Shown: one piece after another, positions 58,345 through 64,000 of the stretch
Numbering within the stretch: the first letter of the stretch is position 1
How the letters are laid out: each line of letters begins with the position of its first letter
Assembly (NCBI GenBank): GCA_045576335.1
Contig: JAZNGH010000020.1
Coordinates: forward strand, 16,264-80,263
From: Scatosoma sp045576335
GTDB lineage: Bacteria > Bacillota > Clostridia > Christensenellales > Borkfalkiaceae
DNA length: 64,000 bases
Direction of reading: 5' to 3'
Position numbers and translations under genes: made by a program
Notes under the pieces: generated by a model
Database searches by the model: none
Told to the model about the DNA's origin: nothing
What the model saw: the letters and a program-made list of their open reading frames with translations, nothing else

Positions 58345-58366
58345 CGACTCTCGTCACCTGCTCCAC
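58345..58366. repeat. attR: right copy of the 22-bp direct repeat
   Basis: This is identical to 53941-53962, the tRNA-Gly 3' end including CCA, but without the rest of the tRNA in front. It marks the right boundary of the element. Confidence 0.85.
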
Positions 58367-58413
58367 AAAGCAAAAGCACCCCACGAGGGGTGCTTTTGCT
58401 TTGTGGAGCAGGT
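58356..58413. repeat. 27-bp perfect inverted repeat that includes the tRNA 3' end
   Basis: Arms 58356-58382 and 58387-58413 with an ACGA loop pair without mismatch. The left arm begins with the last bases of the att repeat (ACCTGCTCCAC) and the right arm ends with its complement. The inner part is a normal terminator-like stem and is probably the tRNA's original terminator. Confidence 0.8.
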
Positions 58414-58447
58414 TCTATCCTTTTTTGGGCAAACCTCTTGAAAAGTA

Positions 58448-58476
58448 TTGACAAACTTTCTTAAAAGTGTTACAAT
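58448..58476 (+). promoter_or_regulatory. Strong promoter of the structured RNA
   Basis: TTGACA (58448-58453), 17 bp, TACAAT (58471-58476). Transcription near 58483 would begin one base before the closing stem. Confidence 0.8.
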
Positions 58477-58482
58477 ATTTTT

Positions 58483-58669
58483 ACCACATTATTTCACAAT
58501 AACTATTTTTCGGGCATATTATGCCCTTTTTAGATGATACTTCATATTGGTAGTAATATGAAGTTTCGCGACAAATATCGTCTGAAAAGGGTTATTTGAA
58601 ATAGTGTGGTGACTATGCGGAACGAGTATTCTACGGGTGTCGTTTCTGCAAAGGAGCGGCACTTTTTTT
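58483..58669 (+). ncRNA. Structured non-coding RNA of unknown family, promoter to terminator
   Basis: About 187 nt lie between a consensus promoter and an intrinsic terminator, with no open frame. The 5' end pairs in a long closing stem (58484-58496 with 58597-58609, extended by AATAAC/GTTATT and TTTTC/GAAAA). Inside is a three-way junction. One arm is the hairpin GGGCAT-ATT-ATGCCC (58512-58526). The other has two stacked stems, AGATGATA/TATCGTCT and CTTCATATT/AATATGAAG, around an asymmetric loop (58564-58575). A single-stranded stretch (58610-58636) leads to a terminator with a GCAA tetraloop (58637-58662) and seven Ts. The size resembles 6S or raiA RNAs, but I cannot match a consensus. Confidence 0.65.
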
Positions 58670-58693
58670 ATGTCTATGGCTTGTTAAAAATAC

Positions 58694-58722
58694 TTGACAA
58701 ACATATACGTATATGATACGAT
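58694..58722 (+). promoter_or_regulatory. Promoter of the 639-aa lipoprotein with perfect 14-bp palindrome
   Basis: TTGACA (58694-58699), 17 bp, TACGAT (58717-58722). The spacer is almost filled by the perfect palindrome CATATACGTATATG (58702-58715), a probable operator. The repressor is not identifiable here. Confidence 0.8.
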
Positions 58723-58761
58723 TAAATTACGCTTAACGCGTATAAAAAAGGAGAATAAAAA

Positions 58762-60681
58762 ATGAAACACAACCAACGCTTTTTGCCCATCTTTCTTACG
58801 TTGATAATGGGCGTAACCGCTCTTGCTTCTTGCGGCGATAACGGCGGCACCAGCTCGTCGGACGGGGAAGTCAACACCCCCAACGCGACCACGATTTCGT
58901 CCACCGTTTTAGACGGCAAAGTGGCGAACCTGATGTCCGCAAACGGCATTGCAATCCAAGACAAAAACCAAAACGCCCCTACCGTGGTTGCGACGAATGC
59001 AAAAAACACCCCGCGTATCATCACCGCAAAAGCCGAAGGCGATTCGACAATGATGCCGCAAGCGAAAAACGAATTTGTCAAGGAAACAGACGACGGTATG
59101 CAAGACGTACGTTTCCACAGTAGCGAAAAAGGCAGTTACCGTGAATGGAATAAGCGTTTTGACAAACACCACCACAAGGGGCAAGAATGCCCCACCACCG
59201 ATTGCGACGAGCTTTCCGACGAGATTGAAAGCGAGGAGCAAAACACACCTACTATCGTTTCCTTGGACGCGCGCGTGAACAAATTATATAACACGGGAAA
59301 ATTCACCTTCCTTTGCGTAAGCGCGGCGATAGAAGGCGAGGTGCAAGTACTTACACAATATACCAACAATCCTCAAAGCTTGTCTAATCAATTTTACGCA
59401 AACTATAATGCTTGGCTGAACACCGAGGAGCATTACCGTAGCAAAGAAGACTATTCACGTTGCGTGAGCTATATGACGGCGAGAACGAGCGACAAGACGG
59501 GCGTTATTTTGGTAAAGCGTTCGGAAGCGGAAAAGGGCTATCACTACGCAAACTATTGGAGCGACGACTTTAACCAAAGCTATATCATTGACAACGAAAC
59601 GGGCAAAACGTACTCGTTAAGTCAATTCCCCCGTATCTATTCGGTTAAAAACGGAATTATTCAAATAATCGACGCGCCTAATCCATCTGCTTCTAAATTC
59701 TACAAGCCGCAAATCGTAGACGGGGAATTGAATTTGCAACAGGTGGAAATTTCGGCAGAATTGGGGAGCAAATACTCGTTCAATCAACCCTGCACGGACA
59801 TTCACGGCAATATGCTGTTTTTGAGCACGTCGCCGCTCACGGGCGCGGACGAATACGGCGAGGTTCGGGAAGGCGGTTTTATTTTCACGGGCTACAATCA
59901 ACAATTTGCGGACAATCTGGGTCGCAGCGGTGCATTCGGTCAAGCGCAAGCGAATAGCTATATCCGCGCAAACCGCTATCAGCTCGGAAGCGACGGGCAA
60001 ATCTACCGCCTTGATTTCCGTGGAAATATGAACAGTATTCCTATGCACGTATTGAACGCACAAGGCGAATGGGTGAACGTACCCGAAACGGCGAACGTCG
60101 ATTTCACGTCCACGAACGGTTGGATTACGACCATTTCCTTGAATGCGGGGCAACAGCAATACTTACTCTTAACGCAAATCAGCAACGGCAAAGCGTTCTT
60201 TGCCAACGCCGCGCTCGGCAGTGATTTACCCTTTACAATGTATACGGATATGGCAATGTACCGTGATTATGGCTTTATCGGCGTTTCCGCGTTGCCCACG
60301 GACGGCTCGGCGGATACGCAAATGCAAAGCTTTATGTCCCAAACCAATCTTACGAGCAACGATATCGTTTACCGCGTCGGTTCGACGGCATTTGCTTACG
60401 AGGACAGACAAACGAACGAGCTTGTCATTTGGGATAGAGCGACCGAAACGCAAAAACGCATAGCCGTAGGCGCGCCGATTTTGGAAAACAAAGGCACGGC
60501 GTTGTGCTTACGCTTTATGGCGAATTATCCCGCTTGCTTCCAAGCAAGCACCGCAAACGGTATGCGTTATATAGAATATAGCGAGCAAAATCCCACCAAG
60601 GAATGGAGCGAATATTCCGCAACGCCCGTAGAAAGCACTTTGAAAATAGACGCTTATTATCAATTCTTGAACGCGAAATAA
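58762..60681 (+). CDS. Unrecognised lipoprotein (639 aa)
   Basis: ATG 58762 follows GGAG. The signal peptide ends in a clear lipobox, TALASC|GD (Cys24), and a Ser/Gly-rich linker follows. The rest is hydrophilic, with a His-rich patch (KRFDKHHHKGQECPTTDCDE, about 132-151) that could bind metal. The C-terminal two thirds look beta-rich (repeated short strands such as GKTYSLSQFPRIYSV), perhaps a propeller. I do not recognise the family. It is a single-gene unit under a palindrome-controlled promoter and ends at a bidirectional terminator. A membrane-anchored extracellular binding protein is likely. Confidence 0.85.
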   Translation: MKHNQRFLPIFLTLIMGVTALASCGDNGGTSSSDGEVNTPNATTISSTVLDGKVANLMSANGIAIQDKNQNAPTVVATNAKNTPRIITAKAEGDSTMMPQAKNEFVKETDDGMQDVRFHSSEKGSYREWNKRFDKHHHKGQECPTTDCDELSDEIESEEQNTPTIVSLDARVNKLYNTGKFTFLCVSAAIEGEVQVLTQYTNNPQSLSNQFYANYNAWLNTEEHYRSKEDYSRCVSYMTARTSDKTGVILVKRSEAEKGYHYANYWSDDFNQSYIIDNETGKTYSLSQFPRIYSVKNGIIQIIDAPNPSASKFYKPQIVDGELNLQQVEISAELGSKYSFNQPCTDIHGNMLFLSTSPLTGADEYGEVREGGFIFTGYNQQFADNLGRSGAFGQAQANSYIRANRYQLGSDGQIYRLDFRGNMNSIPMHVLNAQGEWVNVPETANVDFTSTNGWITTISLNAGQQQYLLLTQISNGKAFFANAALGSDLPFTMYTDMAMYRDYGFIGVSALPTDGSADTQMQSFMSQTNLTSNDIVYRVGSTAFAYEDRQTNELVIWDRATETQKRIAVGAPILENKGTALCLRFMANYPACFQASTANGMRYIEYSEQNPTKEWSEYSATPVESTLKIDAYYQFLNAK

Positions 60682-60700
60682 TTTCTACAACGAAATAGAA

Positions 60701-60745
60701 CAAAAAAACAAGCTCGCCGTTGACTTTGGGCGAGCTTGCTCTTTT
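60701..60745. terminator. Bidirectional terminator between lipoprotein and rplS
   Basis: CAAGCTCGCC (60709-60718) pairs with its complement (60729-60738). CTCTTTT follows on the plus strand and TTTTTTTG on the minus strand. Confidence 0.85.
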
Positions 60746-60765
60746 CGGTTGTTTTTCCGAATTTC

Positions 60766-61110
60766 TTAAATTTTTTCCTTAACTTTCGCTGCTTTACCCG
60801 TCAGCTTGCGCAAATAATACAGCTTCGCTCTTCTTACCTTACCGCGTCTAACAACGGTAATGCTCGCAATTTTCGGCGAGTGAAGAGGATAGGTTTTTTC
60901 TACGCCTACGCCATAGGAAATGTGGCGTACGGTGAACGTTTCGGACACGCCGCCGTTCTTCTTTGCGATTACTACGCCTTCGAAGTTCTGAACTCTCTCT
61001 TTGCCGCCTTCGATAATCTTATAACCGACTTTAATCGTGTCACCAACCTCGAATGCAGGAACTTCGGCTTTCATATTTTCAGCTTCGATCGCTTCAATCA
61101 ATCCTTTCAT
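60766..61110 (-). CDS. rplS: 50S ribosomal protein L19
   Basis: At 114 aa it is the normal length for L19. The conserved VGDTIKVGYKIIEGGKERVQNFEGVVIA and the C-terminal RGKVRRAKLYYLR (quoted in part) are diagnostic. GGAGG precedes ATG 61110. L19 sits at the 30S-50S interface. In many bacteria it ends an rpsP-rimM-trmD-rplS operon; here it stands alone with its own promoter and a structured leader. Confidence 0.97.
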   Translation of the reverse strand: MKGLIEAIEAENMKAEVPAFEVGDTIKVGYKIIEGGKERVQNFEGVVIAKKNGGVSETFTVRHISYGVGVEKTYPLHSPKIASITVVRRGKVRRAKLYYLRKLTGKAAKVKEKI

Positions 61111-61149
61111 TTCAGACTTTACCTCCGTTATTTACGAAACGTTCATAAC

Positions 61150-61190
61150 CCGCTGCATAACTCCTCGTTATGCCCAAAAAAAGGCAGCGG
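61150..61190 (-). promoter_or_regulatory. rplS: Structured leader of rplS, candidate L19 autoregulatory element
   Basis: On the minus strand, CCGCTGC pairs with GCAGCGG around the inner hairpin CATAAC/GTTATG, within a leader of about 94 nt. L19 leaders that bind their own protein are known in Firmicutes; the match is by position and shape only. Confidence 0.55.
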
Positions 61191-61210
61191 AACGCTCGAA
61201 GTCAACCACT

Positions 61211-61239
61211 ATTATATATAAATTTTTTTTCTTTGGCAA
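61211..61239 (-). promoter_or_regulatory. rplS: Promoter of rplS
   Basis: On the minus strand, TTGCCA (61239-61234), 17 bp, TATAAT (61216-61211). Confidence 0.75.
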
Positions 61240-61300
61240 GCGTTTTTGTGGCGTTTTTTTCTTTTATTTTTATTTTTTAGTGATTTTTTTGCTTTTCGCC

Positions 61301-61329
61301 TTGACAATATTCTCCATTTCTACTATAAT
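61301..61329 (+). promoter_or_regulatory. Consensus promoter of oadB
   Basis: TTGACA (61301-61306), 17 bp, TATAAT (61324-61329). Confidence 0.85.
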
Positions 61330-61358
61330 ATATATAAATCATTATAATGGAGGCATTT

Positions 61359-62492
61359 ATGGATTTCCTTCTTCAAGGGTTTTCCGCACTCACTTGGCAG
61401 CAGGTCGTTATGTGGGTAATCGGCGGAGTACTAATCTATCTCGCCATTAAAAAGGATATGGAACCCGCTCTGCTGTTGCCTATGGGCTTCGGCGCAATTT
61501 TAGTCAACCTTCCCCTCTCGCCCGTAATCGGCAGCGGTGTGGACGGCGAACACCTCGGCATTATCACTTCACTTTTCAAAGTTGGTATCGAAGCGAGCGA
61601 AGCTATGCCCCTTTTGCTGTTTATCGGTATCGGCTGTATGATTGATTTCGGGCCGCTTCTGACCAACCCCAAGCTCTTTATCCTCGGCGGTGCGGCACAA
61701 CTCGGCATCTTCGTAACGATTATTCTCGCGGCAATGATCGGCTTCCCGCTCAACGACGCGGCGTCTATCGGTATTATCGGCGCGGCGGACGGTCCTACGG
61801 CAATCCTCGTTGCTATGCAACTCGCCTCCAAATATATCGGACCGATTATGGTCGTGGCGTATTCGTATATGGCACTCGTGCCTATCGTGCAACCCGCCGT
61901 CGTGCGTCTTTGCACCACCAAAAAGGAACGCTTGATTAAAATGAAATACAGCGCAAAGCAAGTACCTAAGCTTATGCGTATTCTCTTCCCGATTATCGTT
62001 ACGATTATTTCGGGCTTGATTGCACCCGATTCCCTTTCGCTCGTGGGTATGCTGATGTTCGGTAACCTGCTCCGCGAATGTGGCGTGCTGCAATCCCTTT
62101 CCGAAACAGCGCAAACGACCTTCTCGAACATCATCACCCTGCTTCTTGGTATCACCATTGCTTTCCAAATGCAGGCAGAAGCGTTCCTTGCGTTTGAAAC
62201 CTTGATTATTATGGCACTCGGCTTGTTCGCATTCGTGTTCGACACGGTGGGCGGCGTTATGTGCGCGAAGCTTATGAACTTGTTTTCCAAGGAAAAAATC
62301 AATCCTATGCTGGGTGCGGCGGGTATTTCCGCATTCCCTATGGCGGCGCGCGTCGTGGAAAAAATGGGTATTAAAGAGGACCCGTCCAACCACCTTTTGA
62401 TGCACGCGGTCGGCGCAAACGTGTCTGGGCAAATTGCTTCCGCAATCGTCGGCGGCTTGATTATCGGCTTGCTCGGCCCGTTCTGCTTATAA
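61359..62492 (+). CDS. oadB: Sodium-translocating decarboxylase beta subunit (OadB/GcdB/MmdB)
   Basis: I choose ATG 61359 (377 aa) because the earlier ATG at 61347 overlaps the GGAGG that serves it. The protein is almost entirely TM helices and has the beta-subunit signatures GIGCMIDFGPLL and AADGPTAILVA, plus PMAARVV near the end. It couples decarboxylation of a biotin-bound carboxyl group to Na+ export, with alpha and gamma partners. No alpha subunit or biotin protein is present in the window, so they must lie elsewhere. The next gene is a likely gamma partner. Confidence 0.93.
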   Translation: MDFLLQGFSALTWQQVVMWVIGGVLIYLAIKKDMEPALLLPMGFGAILVNLPLSPVIGSGVDGEHLGIITSLFKVGIEASEAMPLLLFIGIGCMIDFGPLLTNPKLFILGGAAQLGIFVTIILAAMIGFPLNDAASIGIIGAADGPTAILVAMQLASKYIGPIMVVAYSYMALVPIVQPAVVRLCTTKKERLIKMKYSAKQVPKLMRILFPIIVTIISGLIAPDSLSLVGMLMFGNLLRECGVLQSLSETAQTTFSNIITLLLGITIAFQMQAEAFLAFETLIIMALGLFAFVFDTVGGVMCAKLMNLFSKEKINPMLGAAGISAFPMAARVVEKMGIKEDPSNHLLMHAVGANVSGQIASAIVGGLIIGLLGPFCL

Positions 62493-62505
62493 GGAGGAAA
62501 CGTAT

Positions 62506-62727
62506 ATGTTGAACTTAATTTTGGCATTCGACAACCTTACCCCTATGAACTGGGACGTAATCGCGCCCGCGCTCAATTTTCTTTGGCAAGGGCTTTTGGC
62601 GATATTCGTCGTAATCGGCTTGATTATCGTCGCCGTCAAGCTCACCTCGTTTGCGATTGCAAAAGCCGCGGAAATGAAAAAACGCCGCGAGGAAGAAGCA
62701 CAAGCGCAAGAAAATAACCAAGAATAA
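62506..62727 (+). CDS. Small OadG-like membrane protein
   Basis: The 73-aa protein has one TM helix (about 26-50) and a charged tail (AAEMKKRREEEAQAQENNQE), the layout of the gamma subunit OadG, which helps assemble the beta-alpha complex. Similarity in sequence is weak. GGAGGA precedes the ATG, 13 nt after oadB. It ends just before an intrinsic terminator. Confidence 0.7.
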   Translation: MLNLILAFDNLTPMNWDVIAPALNFLWQGLLAIFVVIGLIIVAVKLTSFAIAKAAEMKKRREEEAQAQENNQE

Positions 62728-62732
62728 AATTT

Positions 62733-62760
62733 GACGCGGGGATATACCCCGCGTCCCTTT
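62733..62760 (+). terminator. Terminator after the oadB pair
   Basis: GACGCGGGG and CCCCGCGTC (perfect 9-bp stem, five-base loop) are followed by CCTTTTTC. The next gene begins 13 nt later with no visible promoter, so partial read-through may express it. Confidence 0.85.
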
Positions 62761-62772
62761 TTCGGAATTACT

Positions 62773-63939
62773 ATGAACGAATTTCTCATTCGCCTGTTTG
62801 TAGGCAAGGACAAAGACCCCACCCACCCCGCCGTACGCAACAAATACGCGTCCTTGGCGGGCTTTACGGGGATTATTATGAATTTTTTGCTCTTCGTAGG
62901 CAAGCTCACGTTAGGGCTTCTTTCGGCGAGCGTAGCCATTATCGCCGACGCGTTTAACAACATCTCGGACGCTGGCTCGTCCGTGGTGACCTTAATCGGG
63001 TTTCGGCTTGCAAACAAGCCCGTAGACAAGGAGCACCCCCTCGGTCACGGCCGCTTGGAATACGTGTCGGGCTTTATCGTGGATATGCTGATTATCCTCG
63101 TTGGCTTCGAGCTGTTAAAAAGCTCGATTGACAAAATTATCAATCCCACGCTTCCAAGCGTGGGCGTTGCGACCCTCGTCATTTTGGGCGTGGCAATCCT
63201 CATCAAGGTGTGGCTGTTTTTCTTTTATAAAAAGATAGGCAAGCGTATCAACTCCGCCTCCATCAACGCGGCGGCAAGCGATTCCCTCACCGATTGTATC
63301 GCGACGACGCTCGTGCTCGTTTCCGCGCTGGTGGCTCGGTTTTGGAACGTGGCAATCGACGGCTGGGCGGGAATTTTCGTTGCGGCGTTCATACTGTATG
63401 CGGGCGTGAAAGCGGCAAAGGAAACGATTGATTTGTTACTCGGCTCGCCGCCCGACCCCGATTTCATCAACAGCATTTACGAGTTCGTTAAGGATTATCC
63501 GAAAATCGTGGGTATTCACGACGTTATGGTCCACGATTACGGCCCCGGTCGGCAAATCGTGTCCTTTCACGCCGAAGTCCCCTCCGATTCGGATATCAAC
63601 GTAGCGCACGAAGAGGTGGACCAAATGGAGCGGGATATGCACGAAAAATTCGGCTGTATCGTGACGGTACACCTCGACCCCTTGGTCGTGAACGACCCGC
63701 TCGTAAACGAGCTTCGCGAGCTGGCGCAAACGGCCGCAAAGTCGGTGAACGCGGATTTTTCCATTCACGATTTCCGTATGACGAAGGGCGAAACCAACGT
63801 GAATTTGATTTTTGATTTGGTGTTGCCAAGCGATTGCAAAATGTGCGCGGAGGAAGCGGAAAACGCCGTTGCGGACGAAATCCGAAAACACCGCCCCAAC
63901 TGCTTTTGCGTTATCCGTGTGGAACACCCGTTTGTATAA
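62773..63939 (+). CDS. Cation diffusion facilitator (CDF) metal transporter
   Basis: ATG 62773 gives 388 aa; the frame extends to 62731 but that part lies in the terminator stem. Six TM helices carry the paired metal sites (ADAFNNISD and ASDSLTD), and HPLGHGRLEY is the CDF family signature. The C-terminal cytoplasmic domain (about 225-310) has HDVMVHDYGPG, followed by a second ferredoxin-like part ending in VEHPFV. CDF proteins export Zn, Fe, Mn or Cd in exchange for protons. The metal cannot be assigned here. The Shine-Dalgarno is weak (GGAAT). Confidence 0.92.
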   Translation: MNEFLIRLFVGKDKDPTHPAVRNKYASLAGFTGIIMNFLLFVGKLTLGLLSASVAIIADAFNNISDAGSSVVTLIGFRLANKPVDKEHPLGHGRLEYVSGFIVDMLIILVGFELLKSSIDKIINPTLPSVGVATLVILGVAILIKVWLFFFYKKIGKRINSASINAAASDSLTDCIATTLVLVSALVARFWNVAIDGWAGIFVAAFILYAGVKAAKETIDLLLGSPPDPDFINSIYEFVKDYPKIVGIHDVMVHDYGPGRQIVSFHAEVPSDSDINVAHEEVDQMERDMHEKFGCIVTVHLDPLVVNDPLVNELRELAQTAAKSVNADFSIHDFRMTKGETNVNLIFDLVLPSDCKMCAEEAENAVADEIRKHRPNCFCVIRVEHPFV

Positions 63940-64000
63940 AATACATAACCGCCGTTGCGCTACGCGCCACGAAGGCGGAGGGCAAGCGGTCTTAGGAAGA
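63940..64000. other. Window end, nothing supported
   Basis: Sixty-one bases after the CDF gene hold only a loose CCGCC/GGCGG pairing. No feature can be called. Confidence 0.4.

Larger units (their letters stand above)
53941..58366. mobile_element. Integrated element of about 4.4 kb in tRNA-Gly
   Basis: The segment lies between two direct repeats of the tRNA-Gly 3' end, is visibly AT-richer than its neighbours, and encodes a serine recombinase, an FRG protein and an XRE/HipA-like pair. It restores a complete tRNA gene at the left end, as integrated elements do. The gene set (recombinase plus putative defence or toxin genes) suggests a small accessory island. No replication or transfer genes are present, so it is a minimal or degraded element. 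Confidence 0.8.

Noticed and set aside
58047..58454. A 135-aa minus-strand frame at the right end of the island
   Set aside because: It is made of hairpin and att sequence and has no domain or ribosome binding site.
61436..62527. A 363-aa minus-strand frame opposite oadB
   Set aside because: Third-position composition and the obvious OadB identity show the plus strand is coding.
62731..62772. Upstream start of the CDF transporter
   Set aside because: It lies inside a terminator stem and adds residues absent from the family.

Overview
The window looks like a chromosomal segment of an anaerobic Gram-positive bacterium of the Clostridia. Supporting signs are strong GGAGG ribosome binding sites, many near-perfect sigma-A promoters (TTGACA, 17 bp, TATAAT), intrinsic terminators, rubrerythrin, a sodium-pumping decarboxylase beta subunit and huge BspA-type leucine-rich-repeat lipoproteins. 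A gut Clostridia lineage is my guess; no rRNA or phylogenetic marker is present to fix it.

Region 1-33241, all on the minus strand, is dominated by cell-surface proteins. Reading in the direction of transcription, a 3,710-residue LRR lipoprotein (22109-33241) with its own promoter and terminator comes first. It is followed by a tight run of eight genes: a three-TM membrane protein with an external repeat and acidic tail, a MoxR AAA ATPase, a DUF58 protein, two VWA membrane proteins, an LRR lipoprotein, a 1,718-residue repeat lipoprotein, and a subtilisin-like protease fused to Ig-like and LRR domains that runs off the left edge. The first five resemble a MoxR/Bat chaperone module; I infer that it acts on the surface proteins encoded with it. 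This is the best candidate in the window for an undescribed system.

Region 33556-52441 holds mostly housekeeping genes on the minus strand: a ROK kinase, SIS isomerase and DUF4011-helicase-nuclease operon (the last gene resembles a single-gene anti-phage system); a heterodimeric ABC exporter; an SbcCD/YhaNO-like pair; clpB; and cardiolipin synthase with a small zinc-ribbon protein. A plus-strand GNAT gene lies within it. The GNAT and cardiolipin synthase genes look leaderless.

Region 52581-58413 has rubrerythrin, a Fur/PerR regulator and tRNA-Gly(CCC). An AT-rich island of about 4.4 kb then follows, bounded by a 22-bp direct repeat of the tRNA 3' end. It carries a serine recombinase, an FRG-domain gene with an odd pyrimidine-tract start, and an XRE/HipA-like kinase pair with an operator inside its promoter.

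Region 58448-64000 has a promoter-to-terminator structured RNA of unknown family, an unrecognised lipoprotein with a palindromic operator, rplS with a structured leader, oadB with a small OadG-like membrane protein, and a CDF metal transporter. Many long plus-strand reading frames opposite the LRR genes are shadows of repetitive coding sequence and are not annotated.
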